IMG/VR virus record: IMGVR_UViG_3300031974_002528
Location: 1-64,000 of that record
Source: a virus
Direction: 5' to 3' (one strand)
DNA: 64,000 bases
Shown: in pieces, positions 15,676-23,642 of the stretch
Position numbering within the stretch: position 1 is the stretch's first letter
Layout: every line of letters starts with the position of its first letter
Program-made: the position numbers and the translations under genes
Notes under the pieces: model-generated
What the model saw: only the letters and a program-made list of their open reading frames with translations
What the model was told of the DNA's origin: nothing
Databases searched by the model: none

Positions 15676-16358
15676 AAACCTATATCATATATGTGCAGGG
15701 GCATGATAAGTCCGAAAGATATGCTGAGGAGGCACTAAGTTCTTGCGAGGGTAAAAACTTCTCCGCAGAACTATTTGTCGGAGCAACGAAAGACACTGTT
15801 AAAAAATGGACTACGAAATACCCTTATCTTCTTGTAGATAAACCAAGGTCTAGAATAGAACGTTTTCGCGCAGAGTCAAGCGATGTTTATTGGACTAAGA
15901 AAGCATGTTTAACGAATCAAGTTCGTCTCTGGAATAAATGTTTGGAGTTAAACGAACCCATTGTTTGCTTGGAGCACGACGCTCGGTGCGTTAGGGAATG
16001 GGATTCGCCTGAGTTTGATGAGTTTCTAATATTAAACCCAGTGAGTGGATTCAATCAACCCTGTTTTGATCACGTAAAGAAATATGATTTTAAGGAAGGG
16101 GTGCATTCTTATCGCTCAAACTTGACATATTATTTTGATAACGACTGGATTGGCGCTTACATACCACCAGGACTTGGGTCATATGCGATCACACCTGCTG
16201 GTGCGCGCAAATTAATTGATGCTGTAAAACAGAGCGGTTGCGAGCAAGGCGATATGACGACTAACAGTTACAATGTTCGATTACAATATGCCGCCCCAGA
16301 TTATTTTGGTATGGCAAAAAATTTAAAAATGAGCATAGGATCATGGGAAGAAAATTAG
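15672..16358 (+). CDS. GT25-like glycosyltransferase (second of four)
   Basis: 228 residues. It starts MKTYIIYVQGHDKSERYAEE, the usual GT25 beginning with a strand and a modified residue-rich helix, then has CLTNQVRLWNKCLELNEPIVCLEHDA and a C-terminal GSYAITPAGARKLIDAV segment close to the GT25 YxIxxxxA pattern. The acidic motif is EHD. Cytoplasmic. It is coupled by ATGA to the sulfotransferase and overlaps the following methyltransferase by 16 bases. Confidence 0.75.
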   Translation: MKTYIIYVQGHDKSERYAEEALSSCEGKNFSAELFVGATKDTVKKWTTKYPYLLVDKPRSRIERFRAESSDVYWTKKACLTNQVRLWNKCLELNEPIVCLEHDARCVREWDSPEFDEFLILNPVSGFNQPCFDHVKKYDFKEGVHSYRSNLTYYFDNDWIGAYIPPGLGSYAITPAGARKLIDAVKQSGCEQGDMTTNSYNVRLQYAAPDYFGMAKNLKMSIGSWEEN

Positions 16359-16948
16359 AAATAGGACCAGGAAAAGGGTCGTACCGTGCACTGGGTGCTG
16401 GATGGGAAACCTTTAATCTTGGAAAAGAAAATCGTTCAGATGGGAGCGACTCTAACCATGTAGGAGACGCCAGAGATCTCAGTAGATTTGGAGAAGAGTT
16501 CGAGCATGTATATTCTTCCCATTGTATAGAACATATGCATTGGTATGATCTACACGATACTATAAAAGGTTGGACAAGGATTTTAAAACCAGGTGGGAAG
16601 TTAGAAGTCCATACAGTTGATGGTGCTAAGGTTATGAAATGCCTTCTAGAATGGGAAGAGGGTAAGGAAATATCGCAACATCTAAATTTGGGGTGGCGTT
16701 CAAATTTGACCAAAAGTCATCCACAATTATGGTTACAGGGAAAACTTTATAACTACACCCTTGACAGGAACAAAGACTTCGATTACCACCTACATCGATC
16801 TATGCTAACGCCAAAACTTCTAACTGAATTGTTCAAAGAAGCAGGTCTAGTTGATGTTAGAGTTATGAAAGAGCGCGAAAATACTGTTCCTGATAATATT
16901 AAAAAACATGGTTGGATAAACCTTGGCGTGATAGGTACTAAAGCATGA
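16343..16948 (+). CDS. Class I SAM-dependent methyltransferase
   Basis: A 201-residue Rossmann methyltransferase. Motif I is LEIGPGKGSY, the acidic motif is near VGDARDLSRF, the post-motif is VYSSHCIEHMHWYD, and motif IV is RILKPGGKLEVHTVDG (Methyltransf_11 group). The substrate is unknown; in this context a glycan hydroxyl or a sugar intermediate is plausible. The 16-base overlap with the upstream GT25-like gene and ATGA overlap downstream show coupling. Confidence 0.82.
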   Translation: MGRKLEIGPGKGSYRALGAGWETFNLGKENRSDGSDSNHVGDARDLSRFGEEFEHVYSSHCIEHMHWYDLHDTIKGWTRILKPGGKLEVHTVDGAKVMKCLLEWEEGKEISQHLNLGWRSNLTKSHPQLWLQGKLYNYTLDRNKDFDYHLHRSMLTPKLLTELFKEAGLVDVRVMKERENTVPDNIKKHGWINLGVIGTKA

Positions 16949-17820
16949 TTGATAAGCATATGCATGTTGCTCCTGGTAAAAGAATACGGTTTCGCACCTA
17001 TGACGATTTATTTCAATCTATCACGGACACACTGCCTCTCATAAAAAGTAAAGGACCATATGACTTCATAGTGGGCGTGCCAAGGTCTGGTATAACACCA
17101 GCAGTGAATCTCTCTATCATGATGGGTGGTATACCTTATGCTGACCTTGAGTTATTCACTAAAAAAAGAATTGCAATTACTCATAACGGTACAGTTGACG
17201 TTCCGGAAAATGCTAGAGTCTTGCTCGTCGACGATACGTTGAGTAGAGGCGAATCCATGGATCTAGCACGTAGAAAATTACAAAACGCATGGCCGAATCA
17301 TGAAATCGTAAGATATTGTGTTTGGACATCTGAAAAAAAGGAACAGAAAACAGAAATTTTTTCCGGAGTTTGCCCGAAACCTCGTGTGTTTGAATGGAAT
17401 ATTTGGAAGATAGGGCGTGTTAACAATATGGCATTTGACATGGATGGTGTTCTTTGCCGCGACCCTACGAGTCATGAAAATGATAAGGGTAAGAGATTAA
17501 TAGAGTATTACCTAAATGCTCAACCCAAGTTTATACCTTCTAAAGAAATTGGATTTATTATCACTAACAGATTGGAAAGAAACCGTCCTTACACAGAGGA
17601 GTGGCTAGATAAACATAATGTTAAGTATAAAGAATTGATAATGAAAGAGGATGAAAGGGAAGGGCATGTACAACACAAAGTTCGTAAAATCAATCAGTTT
17701 AAAACATATATTTCAATGTATGTTGAGAGTAGTGTGAAACAGTCGCGGGGAATCGCTGAGGCAATTCCAGACATGCCCATCTGGTGCATAGACGATAGAA
17801 AGGTCTATAACAAAATATGA
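16945..17820 (+). CDS. Phosphoribosyltransferase-HAD hydrolase fusion
   Basis: A 291-residue two-domain protein. Residues about 1-150 form a type I PRTase, with FIVGVPRSGITPAVNLS and the PRPP loop VLLVDDTLSRGES. Residues about 158-291 form a HAD-type domain with DxD nucleophile motif MAFDMDGVLC, motif II IITNR and a late IDDRK acidic motif. It might make or salvage a nucleotide and then dephosphorylate a product, or act on a sugar-phosphate needed by the glycan block. Both domains keep their catalytic residues. Substrates cannot be read from sequence. Confidence 0.78.
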   Translation: MIDKHMHVAPGKRIRFRTYDDLFQSITDTLPLIKSKGPYDFIVGVPRSGITPAVNLSIMMGGIPYADLELFTKKRIAITHNGTVDVPENARVLLVDDTLSRGESMDLARRKLQNAWPNHEIVRYCVWTSEKKEQKTEIFSGVCPKPRVFEWNIWKIGRVNNMAFDMDGVLCRDPTSHENDKGKRLIEYYLNAQPKFIPSKEIGFIITNRLERNRPYTEEWLDKHNVKYKELIMKEDEREGHVQHKVRKINQFKTYISMYVESSVKQSRGIAEAIPDMPIWCIDDRKVYNKI

Positions 17821-18545
17821 ATAAGGTTTTTGTCATAACAATGTTGGACGATCCGGACTCTCTTGCCAGAGCAGTTCGTGCCATTGCTTCAGTTGCAGAA
17901 TACACCGATCTACAAGACACAACTACTTTTAGAGCGTCATTACCAGATACAACTAAAGAAGATTGTATTGAAGTATTCGGTAAAGAGATACCTTGGAGTT
18001 GGCCAAGTTCGTACCACGGAGAATGTATAGATATGTCTACTGGTTTGTATAAGAAGGCATATGTAGCGAAAGACCAGAGGAGGGTTATTGCCTGCGCCTT
18101 GAGTCATTTTCGCCTTTGGAAAAAATGTGTCGATTTAGATGAACCTATTCTCGTGCTTGAGCACGATGCAAGATTTATCCGAAAGTTTGATCCGTCAGAC
18201 TTGGATATAAAAAATTGGGGTGCAGTTGGGTTGAATGACCCGAGAGGTAATACTCGCAAGGGACGTAAGTTCCATGATTTAGTCGCATCGTGTGGGGAAG
18301 GCATACACCGAGTACCCATCATCGACGAACCGACTGATCCTCCTTTACCGATGGGACTTGCTGGAAACAGCGCATACGCGATTAAACCTGCGTTTGCTAA
18401 AATGTTACTTGCGGAAGTTGAACGTATAGGAATGTGGCCGAACGATGCTGTTATGTGCCGTCAACTATTTCCTATGGACTTAAAAGTAGTGTACCCATAC
18501 TACACCAACGTAGAGCAAGGTGTATCTACAACCACGGCAATTTGA
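17817..18545 (+). CDS. GT25-like glycosyltransferase (third of four)
   Basis: 242 residues. It starts MNKVFVITMLDDPDSLARA, then has CALSHFRLWKKCVDLDEPILVLEHDARF (the clearest GT25 signature of the four), and LAGNSAYAIKPAFAKMLL near the C-terminus. The ALSHFRLWKK motif corresponds to the GT25 CxxSH-xxW helix that precedes the EDD/EHD metal site. It is coupled to the PRTase-HAD gene by ATGA and followed two bases later by another GT25-like gene. Confidence 0.78.
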   Translation: MNKVFVITMLDDPDSLARAVRAIASVAEYTDLQDTTTFRASLPDTTKEDCIEVFGKEIPWSWPSSYHGECIDMSTGLYKKAYVAKDQRRVIACALSHFRLWKKCVDLDEPILVLEHDARFIRKFDPSDLDIKNWGAVGLNDPRGNTRKGRKFHDLVASCGEGIHRVPIIDEPTDPPLPMGLAGNSAYAIKPAFAKMLLAEVERIGMWPNDAVMCRQLFPMDLKVVYPYYTNVEQGVSTTTAI

Positions 18546-18547
18546 CT

Positions 18548-19198
18548 ATGAAAGGATATGTGATCACAATAATGGACTTACCTGAGTCTGTTAAATCAGC
18601 GGAACGCTGTATAAAGTCTGCTGAGCGAGTTGGGTTTGAGGTTGAGATGTTTCCTGCTACCACCCCAGCAGATAATCCTGCTCAGTATTTACTAGAGGAA
18701 GGCATTAGCACAGTAGACTTTAAAGAAGTTTATTCACGCTTCGATAATTGCATCGCCGCTTTTACCTCACATTATCGCTTGTGGAAAAAATGTTTTAAAG
18801 AGAAGCAATCTTTGGTTGTACTTGAACATGATGCATACTTCGTTGACGCAATCCCAAACATTCCTGTACAGGGTGTTCTTTCTTATGGGGCACCTAGTTA
18901 TGGTCAGTTTCGTACTCCACCTCAACTCGGCGTTAATCGGTTGTGTTCTAAGGAATACCTTCCTGGCGCGCATGCGTATGGGGTATCTCCTGATGCTGCG
19001 GATATATTGATTCGCCGTGCTACTTCCAGAGCATGTCCGACTGATCTGTACCTTTGTAATAAGCACTTTGAGTTCATCAAAGAATATTATCCATGGCCAG
19101 TTGAAGCGAGGGATAGTTTCACAAGTATACAAACTGTTACAGGTTGCCTCGCCAAGCATAGTTACCAGAAAGATGAAAAGAGTTATAAAATACTATGA
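18548..19198 (+). CDS. GT25-like glycosyltransferase (fourth of four)
   Basis: 216 residues from ATG 18548; an in-frame start at 18434 lies inside the preceding gene and is rejected. It starts MKGYVITIMDLPESVKSAER and carries FTSHYRLWKKCFKEKQSLVVLEHDAYF and GAHAYGVSPDAADILIRRA. It is closest to the upstream GT25-like gene, so adjacent duplication is likely. The first residues and the EHD motif are conserved; the middle is divergent. Coupled to the next transferase by ATGA. Confidence 0.76.
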   Translation: MKGYVITIMDLPESVKSAERCIKSAERVGFEVEMFPATTPADNPAQYLLEEGISTVDFKEVYSRFDNCIAAFTSHYRLWKKCFKEKQSLVVLEHDAYFVDAIPNIPVQGVLSYGAPSYGQFRTPPQLGVNRLCSKEYLPGAHAYGVSPDAADILIRRATSRACPTDLYLCNKHFEFIKEYYPWPVEARDSFTSIQTVTGCLAKHSYQKDEKSYKIL

Positions 19199-19842
19199 GA
19201 AAATATTTCCTCACAGGATGTGACTCAAATACCGAATGGCAGTTACCTTGGTTTGTGAAAAACTTTCATCATCATTGTGATGAAGACTTGGTCATCGCTG
19301 ACTTTGGTATGACTGAAAGAATGCTTGAGTTCGCTCAAGAAAACTCAGTACACGTTATGAAGTGTAAGTCCAATGGTTGGTTTACCAAAGTAGAAGCAAT
19401 GCTCAAACTTCGCACTTTGTACCAAGGAAGTTATTGCTGGTTGGATACTGACTGCGAAGTTCGGGCAGATCCTTCTAGTATTTTCAACTGGGTAGAACCT
19501 AATAAACTCACAATGGTGATTGACCATCCATGGAGCAAGCGCAGACCAGAGTTGGGTCACTGGTACAACTCCGGAGTAGTCGCCTTTCAAAACAGTCCGC
19601 TGATACTTGAGCAGTGGTATGCGGAATGTAAAACTGGTAGGCACGTTGGAGATCAAGAAGCACTTCATTCTTTGCTCGGTGGCGACCTGATGCAAAAGAC
19701 TATACATATTTGTGAAGCACCGCATAAGTTTAATGTGCTTCGTATCGACATTATTGATAACAATGTCCCTAAAAATCCAGTGATTATGCACTGGACTGGA
19801 CAGAAAGGCAAACTTGAGATTAAAAAACAAATTGGACTATGA
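19195..19842 (+). CDS. GT-A glycosyltransferase with DTD motif
   Basis: A 215-residue cytoplasmic protein. CWLDTDCEVRAD supplies the DxD metal motif; KVEAMLKLRTL, GHWYNSGVVAFQ and GDQEALHSLL are the usual GT8/GT32-like acceptor and nucleotide segments. The C-terminus ends NPVIMHWTGQKGK, the family's typical H-x-G end motif. It probably adds one hexose in the glycan pathway. It is not a close paralogue of the tandem pair at 12640-14237. ATGA overlaps on both sides. Confidence 0.75.
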   Translation: MRKYFLTGCDSNTEWQLPWFVKNFHHHCDEDLVIADFGMTERMLEFAQENSVHVMKCKSNGWFTKVEAMLKLRTLYQGSYCWLDTDCEVRADPSSIFNWVEPNKLTMVIDHPWSKRRPELGHWYNSGVVAFQNSPLILEQWYAECKTGRHVGDQEALHSLLGGDLMQKTIHICEAPHKFNVLRIDIIDNNVPKNPVIMHWTGQKGKLEIKKQIGL

Positions 19843-20468
19843 CTAAGAAAGTACACATACTTGGTAATGGCGACATGGCGCAGATGATGCCTGAGAAGTG
19901 GCGTTATGAGCGTGATGGTAAACTTTTAATTTGTAATCAACCACCCTTTGAAGTACATAATGTGTATGCTACGGTGATGGTTGACTTTAAAATGATGCAA
20001 GCATTGACCGAGGGTTCTATCGTACTCGATCAATATTATTGGGTGTTAGGTAATCGCCCTAAGATTTGGTGCGATCAAAACCCAGCGTTTTACATGAAAC
20101 ACTCTGGACACATTCGAGAGTTTTATACTGATGTTCCAAAATACTGTGGACCCGACGCTGCAACAGCTGCCACAAATTTCAACTGTGGACATATGGCGGC
20201 GCATTACAGTGCTCGTAAACACAAACCAGACGAAATCCATATGTATGGTTTCGATTCAATTTTTGACCGTAATATGAGATCGTACACTGACACCGTCCTA
20301 AATAGTGACAGATCCGATAACAACAACCACCGACTTCTTGATATCTGGAGACCGATTTGGTTCAACATCTTCAAGGAGTTTCCTGAGGTCAAATTCGTCC
20401 TATACCATAAGCACCCCAACGCTAAAATATCGCTCCCAGAGAACGTGGAAGTGATAACCAAAACGTAA
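19839..20468 (+). CDS. Putative GT42/sialyltransferase-like Rossmann protein
   Basis: 209 residues. It begins KKVHILGNGDMAQMM, then has LLICNQPPFEV, TNFNCGHMAAHYSARKHKPDEIHMYGFDSIF and a C-terminal FKEFPEVKFVLY segment. The order GNG loop, CN motif and late YGFD motif recalls GT42 sialyltransferases and DUF115-like proteins, which bind a nucleotide sugar in a Rossmann fold. The match is weak, so the assignment is tentative. It ends the coupled glycan block; the next gene has its own promoter. Confidence 0.5.
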   Translation: MTKKVHILGNGDMAQMMPEKWRYERDGKLLICNQPPFEVHNVYATVMVDFKMMQALTEGSIVLDQYYWVLGNRPKIWCDQNPAFYMKHSGHIREFYTDVPKYCGPDAATAATNFNCGHMAAHYSARKHKPDEIHMYGFDSIFDRNMRSYTDTVLNSDRSDNNNHRLLDIWRPIWFNIFKEFPEVKFVLYHKHPNAKISLPENVEVITKT

Positions 20469-20497
20469 GTTATTGATTTTATTATAGTTTTTTCGAT

Positions 20498-20526
20498 TTG
20501 CTTTTTCACTCAATTTTAGGCATAAT
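20498..20526 (+). promoter_or_regulatory. sigma70-like promoter
   Basis: TTGCTT (20498-20503), a 17-base spacer and CATAAT (20521-20526), 30 bases before the ATG at 20557, in an AT-rich gap after the glycan block. No TATAAATA box is present, so early expression of the following small genes is expected. Confidence 0.6.
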
Positions 20527-20556
20527 AGTCTCATAGGTTGATAAAGGAACAAAGCA

Positions 20557-20757
20557 ATGAACAAAAGACATGGTGGTCCTTACGATCGTGGCGCTGCTGA
20601 CTCTTACTACCAGCGTGGTCCTCGCCCTCACTTCTTCAAAGGTGATACTTACACCAGTGAGGAAGTGCTTGAGGAAAACATGACCAAGCGAGAGATCGCT
20701 GAGTACATGGCAGGTTTCCAAGCGAACGAAGCAATCAACAACTTCAAGGAGTGGTAA
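20557..20757 (+). CDS. Conserved 66-residue phage protein
   Basis: ATG follows AAGGAACAAAGC. The sequence (KRHGGPYDRGAADSYYQRG, then YTSEEVLEENMTKREIAEYMAGF) belongs to a small family found in many phages, in which a basic Gly/Tyr/Arg-rich N-terminus precedes an acidic helix. Function unknown. It is the first gene behind the promoter at 20498 and is followed after one base by the next gene, so they are co-transcribed. Confidence 0.7.
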   Translation: MNKRHGGPYDRGAADSYYQRGPRPHFFKGDTYTSEEVLEENMTKREIAEYMAGFQANEAINNFKEW

Positions 20758-20758
20758 G

Positions 20759-21265
20759 ATGTTTGCAGTTATCCAAACTCAACACTATGAAAACTATGGT
20801 GCCCATGACTGGGACGGTACTGGCGAGTGCCCGCAGTACTGGAAACCCAAGGGTGGCAACACCTATATTTTCACCTGCTCCATCGAGGAGAACATGGATT
20901 CCAAGTGGTGGGAGCGTGTCGAAGCTGCTTGCACTAGCAAGAGCGAGTACTTCGAGGAGGTCTCAATAGGCGAGACTGTTGTCGATGATGTCGACTTCAA
21001 CGTTGCCGACCACTGTGCTGAGTGGGATGCTCCCTATTATGGCACGGTCAAGGAAGATCGCGTCTCTTTTCATCGCACTACCAACAACACGGAGTTCGGT
21101 TACTTGCGCAAGGAAATCGCAAAGCAGTTTGACGCACATGACGTCATGGACGACGGTGAGGTCGTGTCTAACGGTGTCTCCTATGAGATGATCAATGGCG
21201 ATGTGGTTGCTTTCGCTGATCTTCCTGCTTGGTTGGAGCGATACGCTCCTGCGGAGGCAGCGTAA
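20759..21265 (+). CDS. Conserved phage protein of unknown function
   Basis: 168 residues, acidic and rich in aromatic residues. The N-terminus (FAVIQTQHYENYGAHDWDGTGECPQYWK) is a pattern I recognise from early-region proteins of marine T4-like phages. The remainder (for example AEWDAPYYGTVKEDRVSF) is predicted beta-rich. No catalytic motif, membrane segment or zinc site is evident. A GGAGG just before its own stop serves the next gene, whose ATG overlaps the stop (TAATG). Confidence 0.68.
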   Translation: MFAVIQTQHYENYGAHDWDGTGECPQYWKPKGGNTYIFTCSIEENMDSKWWERVEAACTSKSEYFEEVSIGETVVDDVDFNVADHCAEWDAPYYGTVKEDRVSFHRTTNNTEFGYLRKEIAKQFDAHDVMDDGEVVSNGVSYEMINGDVVAFADLPAWLERYAPAEAA

Positions 21266-21789
21266 TGGATCCTCGACCAACATTATTGACTGCGTTTTTC
21301 ATTTTCTCATTGCTAGTCATCGCTGTTTGGTCAGCGCCAGCAATAAGTTCTGATGAAGACGGAGCAAGGTTTTGTATGGCACAAAACATTTATTTTGAGG
21401 CAGGTAATCAGTCACTCGCTGGCAAGATTGCCGTATCTCAAGTTGTACTGAATCGAGTGGTTGATAGAAACTTTCCTGATTCAGTTTGCGGCGTCATTTA
21501 TCAGGGACACCTCAGCGAGTGGCATTTGTCTCAGGGCAGAGAAGTCCCTTTGCGCAACAAGTGCCAGTTTAGTTGGTACTGTGACGGTAAGTCGGACAAA
21601 CCAGTCGACAGTGTTACATGGGAGCAGTCATTGCGTATAGCAGAGACTGTACTTGAGGCACAGTCATCACCCTACTGGACAGACTTCACCGATGGTGCTC
21701 TTTGGTATCACGCAGACTATGTACATCCCTTTTGGGCAGATTCACTTAATAGGACAACTGTGATTGATAATCACATTTTCTACAAATGA
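21265..21789 (+). CDS. SleB-like cell wall hydrolase with N-terminal membrane/signal segment
   Basis: 174 residues from ATG 21265, with GGAGG 8 bases upstream; an in-frame start at 21229 would lie inside the previous gene. Residues 6-25 are a hydrophobic segment (LLTAFFIFSLLVIAVWSAPA) acting as a signal peptide or signal anchor. The rest is a Hydrolase_2 (SleB) domain: NIYFEAGNQSLAGKIAVSQVV with the catalytic Glu, then FPDSVCGVIYQ, CQFSWYCDGK, and GALWYHADYVHPFW. It cleaves peptidoglycan on the periplasmic side. Together with the lysozyme and hub enzymes it gives several wall-degrading activities. Confidence 0.85.
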   Translation: MDPRPTLLTAFFIFSLLVIAVWSAPAISSDEDGARFCMAQNIYFEAGNQSLAGKIAVSQVVLNRVVDRNFPDSVCGVIYQGHLSEWHLSQGREVPLRNKCQFSWYCDGKSDKPVDSVTWEQSLRIAETVLEAQSSPYWTDFTDGALWYHADYVHPFWADSLNRTTVIDNHIFYK

Positions 21790-22067
21790 AAAAGAAACCA
21801 ATACCCCCATTTTCTTTCGCGAGACCCATGTATCCTGTTATCATGAGGCATCTTAAAAATGGCGTTGTCAACTTAAAGTATCTCAAAGAAGGCGAGGAAG
21901 TTGAGTTGAACGCAACTCTAAAAAGTTGGGACACAACAGCATACCGCCCAGAGGAAAACAAGGATAAAAATATTATCCAAGTCTGGGACAACGATGCTTC
22001 TAGATGGACTGAGTTTGACCACAGACAGTTAACCGAGTACAACGGAGGAAAGCGCAATGAGCAATGA
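21786..22067 (+). CDS. WYL_2/Sm-like SH3-barrel small protein
   Basis: 93 residues. The pattern RPMYPVIMRHLKNGVVNLKYLKEGEEVELNATLKSW followed by IIQVWDNDASRWTEFDHRQL resembles the small beta-barrel protein family of T4-like phages (WYL_2, Sm-like SH3 fold). Function unknown. ATGA overlap with the hydrolase and an 11-base overlap with the next gene show translational coupling. Confidence 0.6.
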   Translation: MKKKPIPPFSFARPMYPVIMRHLKNGVVNLKYLKEGEEVELNATLKSWDTTAYRPEENKDKNIIQVWDNDASRWTEFDHRQLTEYNGGKRNEQ

Positions 22068-22635
22068 TATGGACCATTTGCTAACACCTGCTCAAAAAAG
22101 AGCAAAAACTATGGAAGCAAAGAAAAAGTCTATGCTCGAACAGATGGGCGTGGATACCACTCCCAAGAAGGTTAAGCGCAAGCGCAAACCTATGACTCCG
22201 GAGCAACGTGAGGCAGCGGTAGAGCGTCTCGCGCTCGCTCGCGCGAAGCGAAGTGCTGGCAAAGAACCGAAAGCACATCCGCGAGTATTAGAGCTTGACC
22301 CAGACCATCCTTTAAGTTATTATAATGTAAAGGAGCAACTAAAAGTTTGGCGCGACAAAGTTAAAAGTATCCGTCATCAAAAAGATAGCAAGGATAGTAA
22401 ACAAAGACAAGAGTTTCAAATTGCTGAAACGTATGTAAAGAACCTTGGTATCTGGATTCGCGACGGTGTTTGGTGCGACAATAAATATGGCGCTGCCCGA
22501 GAAAGCGATATGGAATGGGTGTGTTATGCGTTGGCATATGATAAAAATGGCAACGTGAAAAGAGATGTCGGAGTGTTCTATCCTGATATTGGAATGACTT
22601 GGACGAAAGAACTTGCGAAGGAGCAAAGGGCATGA
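22057..22635 (+). CDS. Conserved phage protein with Lys/Arg-rich N-terminus
   Basis: 192 residues. The first 75 are very basic and helical (PKKVKRKRKPMTPEQREAAVERLALARAKRS), suggesting nucleic-acid contact. The C-terminal half (HPRVLELDPDHPLSYYNVKEQLKVW ... RQEFQIAETYVKNLGIWIRDGVW) is a conserved domain I associate with marine T4-like phages but for which I know no function. Overlapping genes on both sides indicate one operon. Confidence 0.68.
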   Translation: MSNDMDHLLTPAQKRAKTMEAKKKSMLEQMGVDTTPKKVKRKRKPMTPEQREAAVERLALARAKRSAGKEPKAHPRVLELDPDHPLSYYNVKEQLKVWRDKVKSIRHQKDSKDSKQRQEFQIAETYVKNLGIWIRDGVWCDNKYGAARESDMEWVCYALAYDKNGNVKRDVGVFYPDIGMTWTKELAKEQRA

Positions 22636-22802
22636 GCGAACAATACATAGCAGTTCCTCCAATACTGTTTAACAGGGTTGTAGAATACCTTGCATCAAAA
22701 CCTTTCTCTGAAGTGCATCAGTTGATTGATGCGCTGAAGGAAGAGGCATCCCCTGTCTCATTAGAGAAAGAAACTGAGTCGGAGGAGACTCATGATGACT
22801 GA
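22632..22802 (+). CDS. 56-residue acidic protein
   Basis: Starts at ATG 22632, overlapping the preceding stop (ATGA); an upstream in-frame TTG at 22599 lies inside the previous gene. The N-terminal part is a short helix-turn-helix-like segment (LFNRVVEYLASKPFSEVHQLIDALKEE) with a Glu-rich tail. Its 3' end overlaps gp33 by 11 bases. Function unknown; operon context suggests early or middle expression. Confidence 0.6.
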   Translation: MSEQYIAVPPILFNRVVEYLASKPFSEVHQLIDALKEEASPVSLEKETESEETHDD

Positions 22803-23043
22803 AGAAGAGATTGTTGATACTCTTGAGTTTATGACCAAAACCAAATTCGGTAAGTTGGTTGAAGACATAGTAATGTCTAAAAAGATGCCTTACATTGATG
22901 CGGTCATCTATGCTTGTGAAGAGAATGGAATCGAAATAGAAGATTCTCGAAAGTATGTTTCCGTCTCGTTGAAACAGAAAATTGAATCTGAGGCGATGGA
23001 TTTAAACTTCTTGGAAAAAAATGGACAACTACCCATTGACTGA
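22792..23043 (+). CDS. 33: Late-transcription coactivator gp33 homologue
   Basis: 83 residues (ATG at 22792 or 22795, after GGAGGA). The pattern EFMTKTKFGKLVEDIVMSKKMPYIDAVIYACEENGIEIED followed by ISESEAMDLNFLEK-like helices matches gp33 proteins of marine T4-like phages. In T4, gp33 binds the RNA polymerase beta flap and links the late sigma factor gp55 at TATAAATA promoters to the sliding clamp. The late boxes in this window make this role coherent. gp55 itself is not in the window. It overlaps the following oxygenase gene by 23 bases. Confidence 0.72.
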   Translation: MMTEEEIVDTLEFMTKTKFGKLVEDIVMSKKMPYIDAVIYACEENGIEIEDSRKYVSVSLKQKIESEAMDLNFLEKNGQLPID

Positions 23044-23617
23044 TCCCTTTGTACGGGATTTCATTTTTGACGAAGAACAAAAAGAGTTTCTCTTAGAGAA
23101 GTGGCAGGCAGATGAATCCCAAGTCTTCAGGGCAAAGGTCTATAATGAAAAAGATGGGGAATCTACAAGTCACAATAGAAGTTGCTATCACCTGCCTATA
23201 GACTACAAAAGATTGTTTGATGTTAGTCTTACCATTGATGAGATGTTTAGAGAATGGTATCCCGAAGCATCGGAAGATCTTTGGTGGGCGCAGTTTGAGT
23301 GGGTGAGATATTTTCCTGGGCAACAATTTAAAAAGCACCGCGACGATAATCCCGAAGGTTCGGCGCATAATAGGTACTTTACCTGCGTCACCATGATAGA
23401 AAAATCTGATGACCTTGAAGGCGGGAAACTGAAAGTTTGGTTGCCAACTACAGATATTGAAATCGAAGTTGATCTAGAACCATTCGAAACTATAATGTTC
23501 CCTGCTTGGTTTCAACACGAAGCAACCGAAGTCAAGAAAGGTAAAAGGGTCATCCTGATTAGTTGGGCAGGTAAGAAGGGAGTTAGATCCTTAATGAACT
23601 TCCCAAAAAGTGCTTGA
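23021..23617 (+). CDS. 2OG-Fe(II) oxygenase
   Basis: A 198-residue double-stranded beta-helix enzyme. The HxD motif is in FKKHRDDNPEG, the distal His in FPAWFQHEATEV, and the 2OG-binding basic residues in KGKRVILISW. RYFTCVTMIEKSDDLEGGKLKVW is the usual strand after HxD. This resembles 2OG oxygenases (PKHD/P4H type) common in marine T4-like phages; the substrate is unknown. It overlaps gp33 by 23 bases, and its stop codon lies within the -35 box of the gp32 promoter. Confidence 0.82.
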   Translation: MDNYPLTDPFVRDFIFDEEQKEFLLEKWQADESQVFRAKVYNEKDGESTSHNRSCYHLPIDYKRLFDVSLTIDEMFREWYPEASEDLWWAQFEWVRYFPGQQFKKHRDDNPEGSAHNRYFTCVTMIEKSDDLEGGKLKVWLPTTDIEIEVDLEPFETIMFPAWFQHEATEVKKGKRVILISWAGKKGVRSLMNFPKSA

Positions 23618-23642
23618 CATTCTGCTCAAAATCCAGTATGAT
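23614..23642 (+). promoter_or_regulatory. Strong sigma70-like promoter of gene 32
   Basis: TTGACA (23614-23619), 17-base spacer, TATGAT (23637-23642): near-consensus. The -35 overlaps the stop codon of the upstream oxygenase. A late box begins at the last base of this -10, giving a compact dual promoter. Confidence 0.8.

Noticed and set aside
18434-18547. N-terminal extension of the fourth GT25-like protein
   Set aside because: The extra 38 codons lie inside the preceding gene and do not resemble GT25; ATG 18548 gives the family-typical start.
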